Source: Rhypophila decipiens (taxonomy: Eukaryota > Ascomycota > Sordariomycetes > Sordariales > Naviculisporaceae). Taken from it: a stretch of DNA of 12,602 bases. The DNA lies in assembly GCA_033297075.1 (NCBI GenBank), contig MU858409.1, positions 1 to 12,602 on the forward strand, read 5' to 3'. The notes under the pieces are model-generated. The model made no database searches and was not told the DNA's origin. It saw only the letters and a list, made by a program, of their open reading frames with translations. This document shows positions 1 through 7,258 of the stretch, in pieces (position 1 is the first letter of the stretch; every line of letters begins with the position of its first letter). The position numbers and the translations under genes are program-made.

Positions 1-552
1 TACCGGTTTTTGGGCGGGGTTAGGGTTATGTATGGGGAAGTTCATGGATCAACGTGCAGTGAAACACCAGCCAACGTGCGGGGATGCTGCCTCTACAAGA
101 TTGTTATTACAGGGTCAACCCAGGCGCAATTTGCAAGGCTAGGATCAGTTCATCTGCTGCTTAACACCACATATGCTAAAATTTTATTCAAGAATACAAC
201 AGGTTAACGATAATACTTGTCCTTTGCCACAGTGGAACCAGCTGGCACCGGGAAATGCCGGATTTCTGAGCTTCTTCTCCCGCGTTCCCGCCCCAAAAGT
301 AGCCCCGCGACCTGCTCCCGAGCTCTTTTGTTTTCGCGGGCCGTCCGCCCTTGGCCCGCCCAGCTCACTCCCGCATGGCATATTGCTATTTGATGGAATG
401 GAGCTCTGTCATTGTTCAATCTCATTGGCTTGCCGAACAGTGTTTGTGCGGTGCCGGCACCCGAACCCCATCCCAGACTCACCCTTTACAAGATTCGAGC
501 AAAAACCACCATCCAGTCAGGCTGGCAATACCACCACATATCTCACCCAAAG
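1..552. other. gene-free flank downstream of the esterase
   Basis: I see no supportable gene here. Several short ORFs exist on both strands, but none has a signal peptide, a recognisable motif or a partner exon, and they overlap one another in several frames, as expected of GC-rich DNA. The segment lies beyond the stop codon of the minus-strand esterase, so its right part probably holds that gene's 3' UTR. Near the left edge, 17-28 contains two copies of the telomere-type hexamer GGGTTA. Confidence 0.5.
17..28 (+). repeat. two telomere-type hexamers (GGGTTA x2)
   Basis: GGGTTAGGGTTA is two perfect copies of the TTAGGG telomere unit used by most filamentous fungi. A related GGGTTAGGGTT lies at 4393-4403. 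Two units are short enough to arise by chance or to act as a telobox-like promoter element, so this is not evidence of a chromosome end. Confidence 0.4.
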
Positions 553-1461
553 CTACCGATAAAACTGGTTCAAAAACCCCCAAGTCTCCTCCGCAGCCCA
601 CGTACCCCCATTCGTCCCTTTGTCCATCGGCCGCGGCGTATGCCCACCGTCATACTCGACCCAAGTAACAGGCAAATCCTCCCTACAACCTTGATACACC
701 CTCTTTACATGCCCACCAGTCCCAAGAACCACCTCCTCTTCCCCTTCCACCTTGCGACATCCATTCGCCTCCACAAACTGATCCCTTATCCTCCTGGCCA
801 TACCAAGATTCAAGTCCCCATCGACACCATGCTGTCCGTACAAGGCCACCGGCCGCGGACCCAATCCATCCCCCGTCACACACCCACTCATGTTCCCGCC
901 CGATTGCACCGCAACCGCCCTGAACTTTAGCACCTCATCCGTCCCCAACGATGATGCGCATGCCAGGGCGTACGACATGCTCGCCCCGTAACTAAACCCC
1001 ACAGAGAAAACCAAATCCTCATCTACACAATATGCATTCTTCAAATCCCTCGCAATCTCTGTAATAAAGGCTGTGTCTTCCCCCCCACGGTTGGCCCAGC
1101 CCCGATCTAATCCATCAGGCGCGACGTAAATAGCACCGGGATTTTCAGCGAGCTTTTCTTGCGTGGGCAGGCCGTACCAGGGGAGATAGCCCCCTACCCC
1201 GTCGCGCACCATTGAGCTGTTACCGCCTGCTGCGTGGAGTGTGAATATCAGACGGGCGGGGAATGTGGAGCTGCCGGTGTATGATGGTGATATGTTTAGG
1301 AGGTAGGTTCGCTGTTTGGAGTTGATTGTTGTCGTGTGGTTTGTTATTCCTCTTGTTAGGGGGGAGCCTGAGGCGGGTTGGGTGATGCATCCTGGGGAGG
1401 GGGTTACGGCGAGGATTAGGGCTGGGAGGATTTGGAGGAGGAGCAGGATTGTTTGTAGCAT
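553..1461 (-). CDS. secreted feruloyl esterase-like alpha/beta hydrolase (CE1-type)
   Basis: This is a single-exon gene of 302 residues. A strongly hydrophobic signal peptide covers about residues 1-19 (MLQTILLLLQILPALILA), so the product should be exported. The mature part reads as a fungal feruloyl esterase / CE1 hydrolase, a family that cleaves ferulate esters from arabinoxylan and pectin side chains. Visible landmarks are an oxyanion-type HAAGG at 76-80, the segment YVAPDGLDRGWANRGGEDTA at 112-131 that resembles fungal feruloyl esterases, the nucleophile motif GFSYG at 155-159 (Ser157), a candidate acid Asp214 or Asp216, and the catalytic His in GGH at 272-274. Sequons and several cysteines fit a secreted enzyme. 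The length is normal for the family. The ATG has A at -3. Substrate subtype (A-D) cannot be fixed; a related CE1 acetyl xylan esterase or PHB depolymerase-like hydrolase is the main alternative. Confidence 0.88.
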   Translation of the reverse strand: MLQTILLLLQILPALILAVTPSPGCITQPASGSPLTRGITNHTTTINSKQRTYLLNISPSYTGSSTFPARLIFTLHAAGGNSSMVRDGVGGYLPWYGLPTQEKLAENPGAIYVAPDGLDRGWANRGGEDTAFITEIARDLKNAYCVDEDLVFSVGFSYGASMSYALACASSLGTDEVLKFRAVAVQSGGNMSGCVTGDGLGPRPVALYGQHGVDGDLNLGMARRIRDQFVEANGCRKVEGEEEVVLGTGGHVKRVYQGCREDLPVTWVEYDGGHTPRPMDKGTNGGTWAAEETWGFLNQFYR

Positions 1462-1934
1462 TTTGCTTGATGGAGAGGTTGAAGGTGAGGTATGTGATTC
1501 TTGATGGTTAGGTTGGTTCGTGATGCTGGCGGGGTGAACTTGTGGTAGTCATTGTACTTGTCGACGTAAAAGTAGGAAGAGAGATAAATATTACTTGGTT
1601 CCGGGAAGGGGGTAAACTGGATATTATCCGCTTCGATAGATAGACTACCACTACTATAGAGGGACAGGCATGTACGCGGGATTAGCCCCATTGCCGGGGT
1701 GTGTGCCGACCTGTCGACTTCATATAGGATTTATTGGCCAAGACGACCGGAACGATACATTACCGTTTGAACTATATGAAACTTATTGATCCAATCGCCC
1801 GATAAGTCTACTCAGGCCAACTCAATGAGAGCCAAAGTAGTCCGATGGCCGTCTCACTCTCTTAAGTCAACATTGCTAATTAGTCCATTTCGGATTACTA
1901 CTAAAAGCCTATCCAAAGGCATCACTGTATACTT
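1462..1934. other. esterase promoter / intergenic region
   Basis: This interval separates the esterase start from the 3' end of the next minus-strand gene. On the esterase (minus) strand it holds an AT-rich TATTTATC at about 1582-1589, a GGCTAA at 1682-1687 and a CCAAT pentamer at 1733-1737. A CCGGGG at 1694-1699 fits the CreA carbon-repressor consensus SYGGRG. No convincing coding sequence was found. Confidence 0.45.
1682..1687 (-). promoter_or_regulatory. candidate XlnR/Xyr1 site (GGCTAA) upstream of the esterase
   Basis: GGCTAA on the minus strand lies 221 bp upstream of the esterase ATG. It matches the core bound by the xylanase regulator XlnR/Xyr1, which is known to drive hemicellulase and feruloyl esterase genes. 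A CreA-type CCGGGG sits 7 bp away. Six-base matches are common by chance, so this is only suggestive. Confidence 0.28.
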
Positions 1935-2001
1935 TTAGCACTTATAAGCAAACACCGCCTCGGCAAACTCTATGAACCCCGGCGGCCCTCGAATGCGCAC
2001 C
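1935..2001 (-). other. alternative +1-frame C-terminal tail of the Cys/His-rich protein
   Basis: Reading the minus strand one base further on after the CTT codon at 2002-2004 gives VRIRGPPGFIEFAEAVFAYK and then Cys and TAA (stop 1935-1937). This tail is compact, has a hydrophobic/acidic helical pattern and better third-position GC (about 14 of 21 codons) than the annotated frame (about 9 of 19), which ends in an Arg/Gly/Cys-rich stretch typical of out-of-frame reading. There is no room for an intron between the upstream WCSEAEC block and this tail. A one-base indel in the assembly, a real frameshift mutation or +1 translational slippage would explain it. Confidence 0.4.
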
Positions 2002-3903
2002 AAGGCCGACATAACTCTTGCACTCGGCCTCAGAGCACCACCTCAGCCCAAACAGCCCCTCCTTGGCCCACTTGTCAAGGCTGTACGAGTCTGGGTGCAC
2101 AGCGGCGAACCACTCTGCGCTGGGGTTGATTCTCGTCCTACCAGCACCTGCAGAAGATGTCTGCCTGAGAATGGGACTGGGACTTGGACTCGCACTGACA
2201 ATGCTCGGCTCGGCGGGGTTGGTGTAGCTGAAGTTGTCGCTTTCCGTCATGGGTGAGACGGGCTGTGTTTGGGACGCAACAAGAAGGTCGTCGTCGATTT
2301 CGAGAGAGGATATGTCTACTGCCTTGATGGTCATCTCGTCTTGTCTGACGTGGGCTTCGTTACCGCTGGTGGGATTGGGAAACGCCGGGGTCTGGGGGGC
2401 GGCGCTAGCCCCCCAGCTATGTGGATTGGGCGTCCGTCGTGCAGATGTGAGAGTGTCAGTACTAGGGTGAGAATGATGGTCGTAGACATGATCTGTCATT
2501 GCTGACTCGGGAGGACGTGGCCACCCCGGACTTCCCATGCTGGTGTTGAAGGATGAGTACGAGGTCCGGGGATTAGAAGATGAGATGTCACTGCTGGCGC
2601 GATATGAACATCTCGAGTCGGGCCGAGGCGAGGATTGCGGCCGGTGGATTTGAAGTCCAGGGACATGAAGGCTTCCTTGTTGCGGGACGCTGGGCTTTGG
2701 GGATACACGTTTTGGTGGTCCAGGACAAATGACATTCTTGCTGGGCTGGAAAGAGCCGTCCTCGGGCAGGCCAGACAAACTCTCTTGGTGATACATGTCA
2801 TCTGCAGGAAGCTCTCCCGGCAGACTGAACGGAGCCCTGCAGGTCGGTTGAGTGGCAGGCCACCTCAGCACCACTCTACCAAAAGTGTTGTCGGACTCGT
2901 AGTCATCGGGAGCTGGGAAGGAGCTGTAGATTATGGCTTCAGGTGCTCTTGGGTGGCTGGCATGTTGACAGCGAAATGTGAATGTGTCCTGTTGATCCAT
3001 ATCTTGGCTCTCCAGTCCCTTGAGCAGACAAGCTTCCACCAATCCCCACGTCACCACCTTGTGTGCGCACAATCGAACATAGCCCTCTCGCGCGATGCAC
3101 TTTCGTAGACCGGGCGGCATTCGTCGCTGCGCTGGAGAGAAAAAGCGAGTCGGATGGTCGCTCTGGCAGGGGGCGCAATGGAGGAACGGCTCGATGCCGG
3201 GCTTGGGAAATTGTAGCGAGGTAAGCTCGAGCTTTTGCTGTGATACGTGTACAGGCGGTGGGGACCCGACTGGCTTTCGGGGTATCGCATGCGTGATGTC
3301 GGAGCTGGTCGAGAAATAGACCTCTGCGTTCTTGACCATTTCGTGGCCCCCAGGACCATAGGGAAGACCGGGCAACGGCTTCTCAAACCCCTGGTTAATG
3401 ACAAACACGTTGTTTGCCGGCGGTGCGACCATCCCTTGAGCTTGTGACAGGCCGTGATCAAACTCGGCTCGAATCATGGTCTGGATGTCGGCCACAATAT
3501 CAGGACAGGTGCAGTTGGCACTGACATTGGCCTTGGTCCCAGGCGGCAGCTTTCCAGCCTCGAGGGCATCTCGGAGTAGTCGTCGCTGTTGGTCTTGGCT
3601 CAGGAGGGGCGACAGTTTCTGCCCAATGAGGTAATTTTTGTCGTCCCTGCTGAGCAAGGGGAGCAGGTTGTCGGGTGCTGTTGACTGCGATTCGGGACGC
3701 TCGTGCCGTGTGTACGTCGAGGTTGTCGGATACCTCGACTCCCCGGGGGCTGGAGAAGAGATGTATTGCTGAAGCTCCCGCTGGAACCGGACTCCTTTTT
3801 TGACCGGCTTCTCGTTGACATTACGCTTTACCCATTTGGCCCATGGATTCAGGAGCGCTTGAGGAGCAGGATTTCGTTTCCAGTCGTGATGCGATGATGC
3901 CAT
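1942..3903 (-). CDS. fungal hypothetical protein with Cys/His-rich blocks
   Basis: This single-exon gene has 653 codons from the first ATG (3901-3903, strong context ACAATGG); an upstream in-frame TTG at 3924 is less likely to be the start. Most of the protein is Ser/Pro-rich and probably disordered, with serine-rich tracts at about 430-600. A compact Cys/His block lies at about 236-282: FLHCAPCQSDHPTRFFSPAQ with Cys243, Cys246 and His250, then Cys269, and LCAHKVVTWG with Cys279 and His281. This suggests a metal-binding fold, and a CQHASH cluster follows near 312. A second small block, EWFAAVHPDSYSL to WCSEAEC (Cys623, Cys628), sits near the C terminus. I recognise this two-block layout from uncharacterised proteins of filamentous ascomycetes, but know no function. 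After about residue 634 the frame looks wrong: the +1 frame continues as a more natural tail ending at 1935. There is no signal peptide or membrane segment; it is probably intracellular. Confidence 0.72.
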   Translation of the reverse strand: MASSHHDWKRNPAPQALLNPWAKWVKRNVNEKPVKKGVRFQRELQQYISSPAPGESRYPTTSTYTRHERPESQSTAPDNLLPLLSRDDKNYLIGQKLSPLLSQDQQRRLLRDALEAGKLPPGTKANVSANCTCPDIVADIQTMIRAEFDHGLSQAQGMVAPPANNVFVINQGFEKPLPGLPYGPGGHEMVKNAEVYFSTSSDITHAIPRKPVGSPPPVHVSQQKLELTSLQFPKPGIEPFLHCAPCQSDHPTRFFSPAQRRMPPGLRKCIAREGYVRLCAHKVVTWGLVEACLLKGLESQDMDQQDTFTFRCQHASHPRAPEAIIYSSFPAPDDYESDNTFGRVVLRWPATQPTCRAPFSLPGELPADDMYHQESLSGLPEDGSFQPSKNVICPGPPKRVSPKPSVPQQGSLHVPGLQIHRPQSSPRPDSRCSYRASSDISSSNPRTSYSSFNTSMGSPGWPRPPESAMTDHVYDHHSHPSTDTLTSARRTPNPHSWGASAAPQTPAFPNPTSGNEAHVRQDEMTIKAVDISSLEIDDDLLVASQTQPVSPMTESDNFSYTNPAEPSIVSASPSPSPILRQTSSAGAGRTRINPSAEWFAAVHPDSYSLDKWAKEGLFGLRWCSEAECKSYVGLGAHSRAAGVHRVCRGGVCL

Positions 3904-4077
3904 TGTCTCTGTGGTCCTTGGCAAAAACCCGGACTGGCTCCCAAGTCATCAAGAACTCTTGACAAAAGAAAGGAAGACACTGGGACGCCGTTGGTTATCA
4001 ATCTCGACCCACTGAACCTCAATGGCTAATGGCTTTAAGCTTCCTGCCCTTCACCTTCTAGTGCCATCACCAAACCA

Positions 4078-4104
4078 CACCATCTGCACCATCTGCACCA
4101 TCTC
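4078..4104 (+). repeat. 9 bp tandem repeat (CACCATCTG, 3 units)
   Basis: Three consecutive units of CACCATCTG occur, the last ending in C instead of G. It lies about 180 bp upstream of the minus-strand Cys/His-rich gene. Such a microrepeat is a likely length polymorphism; no function is evident. Confidence 0.6.
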
Positions 4105-4321
4105 GCCCAATGGTCCACTCATGCTGCTGACTGGCAGCAGACGGTGCCGAGCTAGTCACAGCATGTGCCGGCCTTCGGGAAACAGAACAGTCCAAATCGT
4201 AATTGCCTTGCCACACAACCAACACAAGCCTCAGCACTCCTCCTCCATGGCGACCAAGAACTCAACGCCATCCCGCCCACTCCCTCGGCTCATATAACGC
4301 CTCATGCTTATGATGTCAGAA

Positions 4322-4340
4322 TTGCAGCTGCGAGCTGCAA
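4322..4340. repeat. 8 bp inverted repeat with 3 bp spacer
   Basis: TTGCAGCT and AGCTGCAA form perfect arms around GCG. The repeat is in non-coding DNA about 420 bp upstream of the minus-strand gene and could be a dimeric factor site or chance. Confidence 0.4.
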
Positions 4341-4392
4341 CCACTTTGCCACCTTTGTCACCATTTACCTCGAACAAACTTGTGTCTGCTCA

Positions 4393-4403
4393 GGGTTAGG
4401 GTT
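4393..4403 (+). repeat. short interstitial telomere-type repeat
   Basis: GGGTTAGGGTT is nearly two units of TTAGGG. It is the second occurrence in this window (the other is at 17-28) and lies in the divergent promoter region. Confidence 0.35.
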
Positions 4404-4669
4404 CTTGATTGTATGCGATGATGCCAGGTCGTTTTTGGTGCTAAGTGTAGTTGACGCGGTGAAGAGAAACCGGACAATAATCCCTCTCCGAAACAAGGAC
4501 AAGAGTCTTGAAATGACTAGCTTTGACAACTTGCTTTTTGCGACAAAGCTTGATGACTCTCGTAGTCATCGGAGACAAGGATTTGATCGGAGTGGCTGAT
4601 CCGGGAGCTGGTCAGTGTGCTGACTAATCCCGACAGTACCTCCCGACTGCCCGGCGAGTCAAACCGGTC

Positions 4670-4686
4670 CGGTCTAGTCTAGACCG
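4670..4686. promoter_or_regulatory. CGG-N11-CCG palindrome, candidate Zn2Cys6 factor site
   Basis: CGGTCTAGTCTAGACCG is a perfect inverted repeat with 8 bp arms around a single T. The CGG triplets face each other across 11 bases, the geometry bound by Gal4-class Zn(II)2Cys6 dimers. It lies 817 bp upstream of the reductase ATG and 767 bp upstream of the Cys/His-rich gene ATG, so either could be its target. Further CGG/CCG half-sites flank it. The spacing is seen directly; the factor is inferred. Confidence 0.35.
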
Positions 4687-5502
4687 CCGGAAGCTCCCGA
4701 GGACACTGAGTCGGCCGTAAGTAAATCAGTCTTGGACTTTTAAACTGTGTTTTCCTACCTATAAGCCGGCCCGTTTACATATCCTACATCACGCTTTCAG
4801 ATGTAAGAAAGACACATTTTCCTTGTTCCACCAAAGGGTCTTAGTCTTGGGATAGTCTTGTTTCGAGACTGTAATCGTGAGTCTCGGGGAAATACGGACT
4901 ATAGATTACATGTCGTTAGTGTGATATAAGGGGTGATGAGCTCTGTGTCATGAAGATGATGGATATCTTCCTCGCCGCCCGGACCGTGCAATCCATCAGC
5001 AACAATGGACTCATCTTTGTCTGGCAACGCCGCAACATTGCCATTTAGGCTGCAACAAGTATCCCATGATTTTTGCATATACAGCGTGATAGAGTTGGTG
5101 TTGTAAACATCAATGTCAATGTAGAGGACAACAAGTCTTTTGGTCTGCCCGTCCTTTTCGAATCGGACCGCGATGACTCTGCAAGATTAACACACAGTCT
5201 TGGAAAGTGCAAGCCACCGTGACATATTCGATCCATTTCCAGGTTTTCACCATGATCTGATGTGGCTGCATGTGAGCACTCCCGTCGTCTTGCAAAGGAA
5301 GTTGCTATCCACAACAGGTACCTTGGGTGCCTTAGCCGAGGCACTTTATCGGGCCGCTTGAGTCCTGAACTCTCGGTGAGTGCTGGTGGGCAAAGTTTGC
5401 CCGCTGAGCGATCCATCTTCCACCACTGAACAGTTCACCATCCCTAATTATTATTTTTTGGACCTATGCGTTTCATTCTTTGTCTATCGAAATTGAACAA
5501 CA

Positions 5503-6882
5503 ATGGATACCAGGACCGCCACCTCCTCTCTCACGAGCACAGTCGGTGACAACCTAAAGGCAAAAATCCTATGGGGCAGGACTGGTGCTGGAAGGTCTTT
5601 TCTTCGGTCCCTCCTCGCCTCTACACCCGTTGTCCTCGCACCCCTTGCATCCATCACGACCTTCACGACCCTCACCGCATTCGACGGCTCTTTCTCTGCC
5701 TACATCGCAGCCGTAGCTGACCAAGGGTTCTGGAAAATCACGGCACAACACGGCCCGCGCCTCACTTGGCAGGGCGTAGCCGCCGTGGCCTGCTGGGTTT
5801 CCTTCCAGGCCTTACTCTTCCTCTACCTTCCTGGCCCGGTCCGCAAGGGCCAGCCCACGCCGGCAGGCCATGTGCTCACCTACCGGCTCAACGGGGTGTA
5901 CTCGTGGGTCCTCACGCACATCATCTACTTTTCCCTCGGCTGGACTGGCCTACTGGACTTGGCCTTCATCGCGCGCAACTGGAGCAGCCTGATCGCCGCC
6001 ATGAACATTGCAGGTCTGCTGGCGTCGGTCTTGGCGTTTGTCAAGGCATACACGAGTCCTACGCACCCAGATGATCGCAAATTCAGTGGCTCATCCATCT
6101 ACGACTTCTATATGGGCATCGAGCTCAACCCCCGTTTCGGGCCAGACTTTGACTTCAAGCTCTTCACCAACGGCCATCTGGGCATGATGGTCTGGACCCT
6201 CATCGATTTATCATTCACAGCCTACCAGTACGAAACCCGACAAGTCATCGATCCCGCCCTGATCCTCCTCACCATCCTGCAGTTCCTCTACGTAGCCGAC
6301 TTCTTCGCCAACGAGGAATGGTACCTAAGCACCATCGACATCGCCCACGACCACTACGGCTTCTATCTCTCTTGGGGCTGCTTTTGCTTCTTGCCCACGA
6401 CGTATACCATACAGGCGCAGTACCTCGGCATGCATCACAGCAGCGACATCAGCACTCTTCACTTGGCAGCCGTATTTACGCTAGGTCTGGCAGCCTATGT
6501 CGTGTTTCGCTCCGCCAACTCGCAGCGGCACAGAGCCCGTCTGTTCGGCCGTAAAGCTCTCATCTCGGGCAAACCGGCCGAGTTTATTACAGCAAGCTAC
6601 ACCACGGCCGACGGCACAAGACGCGAGAGCCTGTTGTTGGTCAGTGGCTGGTGGGGGTGGTCGCGGCATGCGAATTATACGGCTGATTTGGTCTTCAGCT
6701 ACTGCATGTGTGCGCTGGTAGGGAGTACAAAAGTCGTAGTCTGGACGTATGCTATCTGGATGACGCTTATTTTGGTGCATAGATGTTTGCGCGATGAGAA
6801 GAGGTTGGGGGACAAGTATGGCGACAAGTGGGCCGAGTATTGTCGACGGGTGCCGTGGCGGTTTGTGCCTGGTGTTTGGTAG
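5503..6882 (+). CDS. sterol reductase, ERG4/ERG24 family, DHCR7-like
   Basis: This intronless gene encodes a 459-residue polytopic membrane protein of the ER sterol reductase family, which reduces sterol ring or side-chain double bonds with NADPH. The first family signature, G-x2-IYD-x-Y-x-G-x2-LNPR, is at 196-211 (ending GIELNPR). It is followed by FDFKLFTNGHLGMMVW at 216-231, LYVADFFANEEWYLSTIDIA and HDHYGFYLSWG at 262-292, and LLVSGWWGWSRHANYTAD at 378-395. The second signature, HRCLRDEKRLGDKYGDKW, ends in the usual short C terminus PWRFVPGVW. The NEEWYL-TIDI-HDH-G-YL-WG block fits animal/plant 7-dehydrocholesterol (delta-7) reductase much better than the fungal C14 (ERG24) or C24(28) (ERG4) enzymes. 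A true delta-7 reductase would act on ergosterol-type delta-5,7 sterols to give brassicasterol-type products. The substrate is inferred from motifs only; another delta-bond specificity is possible. Confidence 0.9.
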   Translation: MDTRTATSSLTSTVGDNLKAKILWGRTGAGRSFLRSLLASTPVVLAPLASITTFTTLTAFDGSFSAYIAAVADQGFWKITAQHGPRLTWQGVAAVACWVSFQALLFLYLPGPVRKGQPTPAGHVLTYRLNGVYSWVLTHIIYFSLGWTGLLDLAFIARNWSSLIAAMNIAGLLASVLAFVKAYTSPTHPDDRKFSGSSIYDFYMGIELNPRFGPDFDFKLFTNGHLGMMVWTLIDLSFTAYQYETRQVIDPALILLTILQFLYVADFFANEEWYLSTIDIAHDHYGFYLSWGCFCFLPTTYTIQAQYLGMHHSSDISTLHLAAVFTLGLAAYVVFRSANSQRHRARLFGRKALISGKPAEFITASYTTADGTRRESLLLVSGWWGWSRHANYTADLVFSYCMCALVGSTKVVVWTYAIWMTLILVHRCLRDEKRLGDKYGDKWAEYCRRVPWRFVPGVW

Positions 6883-7258
6883 ACGGTTTGATCATTGGTG
6901 ATATATGCATAGATCAACAGAGTACGGCACTAGTTTCTAGGCTTGTAGTTTTATAAATTCATCAGCCTCTTTGTATGAAGTGCGTGATAACGGGACCTGA
7001 ACGATTCAGGTTCCACGGCAGGTTGATTATAATGTTGCTGCAATTTGGAAGGATTGGAAGGAGTGCATTGGCAATGGCGTCTTGGGCTGGTGAGTCTTAT
7101 ATATGTTTTGTTGTTCCAATTCAGACGTGAGCGTGATCAACTTCCCCCACTGTCCAAGAATGACGGAAACGAAACTCAGTCATTAGAAACGAGGCCTCGC
7201 GTCATGTGCATTTACTTGTAAAACGCCGCCAGCATAGCCCCTGCCTCTCTTCTCTTGC
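6883..7258. other. convergent 3' intergenic region
   Basis: This is non-coding sequence between the stop of the plus-strand sterol reductase and the stop of the minus-strand GPI-protein exon. Both genes end here, so it should hold two 3' UTRs. Apart from the 23 bp hairpin I see nothing notable. Confidence 0.5.
6992..7014 (+). repeat. hairpin in the sterol reductase 3' region
   Basis: GGGACCTGAA and TTCAGGTTCC can pair around a CGA loop as a 10 bp stem with one G-U pair. It begins 110 bp after the reductase stop codon, so it probably falls in the 3' UTR or just past the poly(A) site. Its role is unknown. Confidence 0.4.

Larger units (their letters stand above)
3904..5502. other. long intergenic region between divergent genes
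   Basis: This 1.6 kb interval is the shared upstream region of the minus-strand Cys/His-rich gene and the plus-strand sterol reductase. Short ORFs are present on both strands (for example minus 5045-5416 and plus 4165-4599) but have no recognisable motif, and I do not call them genes. It contains a 9 bp tandem repeat (4078-4104), a telomere-type repeat (4393-4403), inverted repeats at 4322-4340 and 4552-4570, and a CGG-N11-CCG palindrome at 4670-4686. The proximal promoter of the reductase has an AT-rich run (about 5444-5460) and a CAACAATGG start context. Confidence 0.5.

Noticed and set aside
412..930. 172-codon plus-strand ORF at the esterase 3' end
   Set aside because: It lies largely antisense to the well-supported esterase and has Pro/His-rich composition typical of an antisense shadow.
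2635..3108. 157-codon plus-strand ORF and other ORFs opposite the Cys/His-rich gene
   Set aside because: They are antisense to a 653-codon uninterrupted frame with coherent Cys/His blocks; no motif supports them.
17..4403. Subtelomeric location suggested by GGGTTA repeats
   Set aside because: Only two short, two-unit occurrences more than 4 kb apart with ordinary genes between them; no telomere array.
4165..4599. 144-codon plus-strand ORF in the divergent intergenic region
   Set aside because: No recognisable motif, and it contains inverted and telomere-like repeats; the length is possible by chance.
5045..5416. 123-codon minus-strand ORF upstream of the sterol reductase
   Set aside because: Unstructured mixed composition, no partner exon or motif, and it occupies the reductase promoter region.
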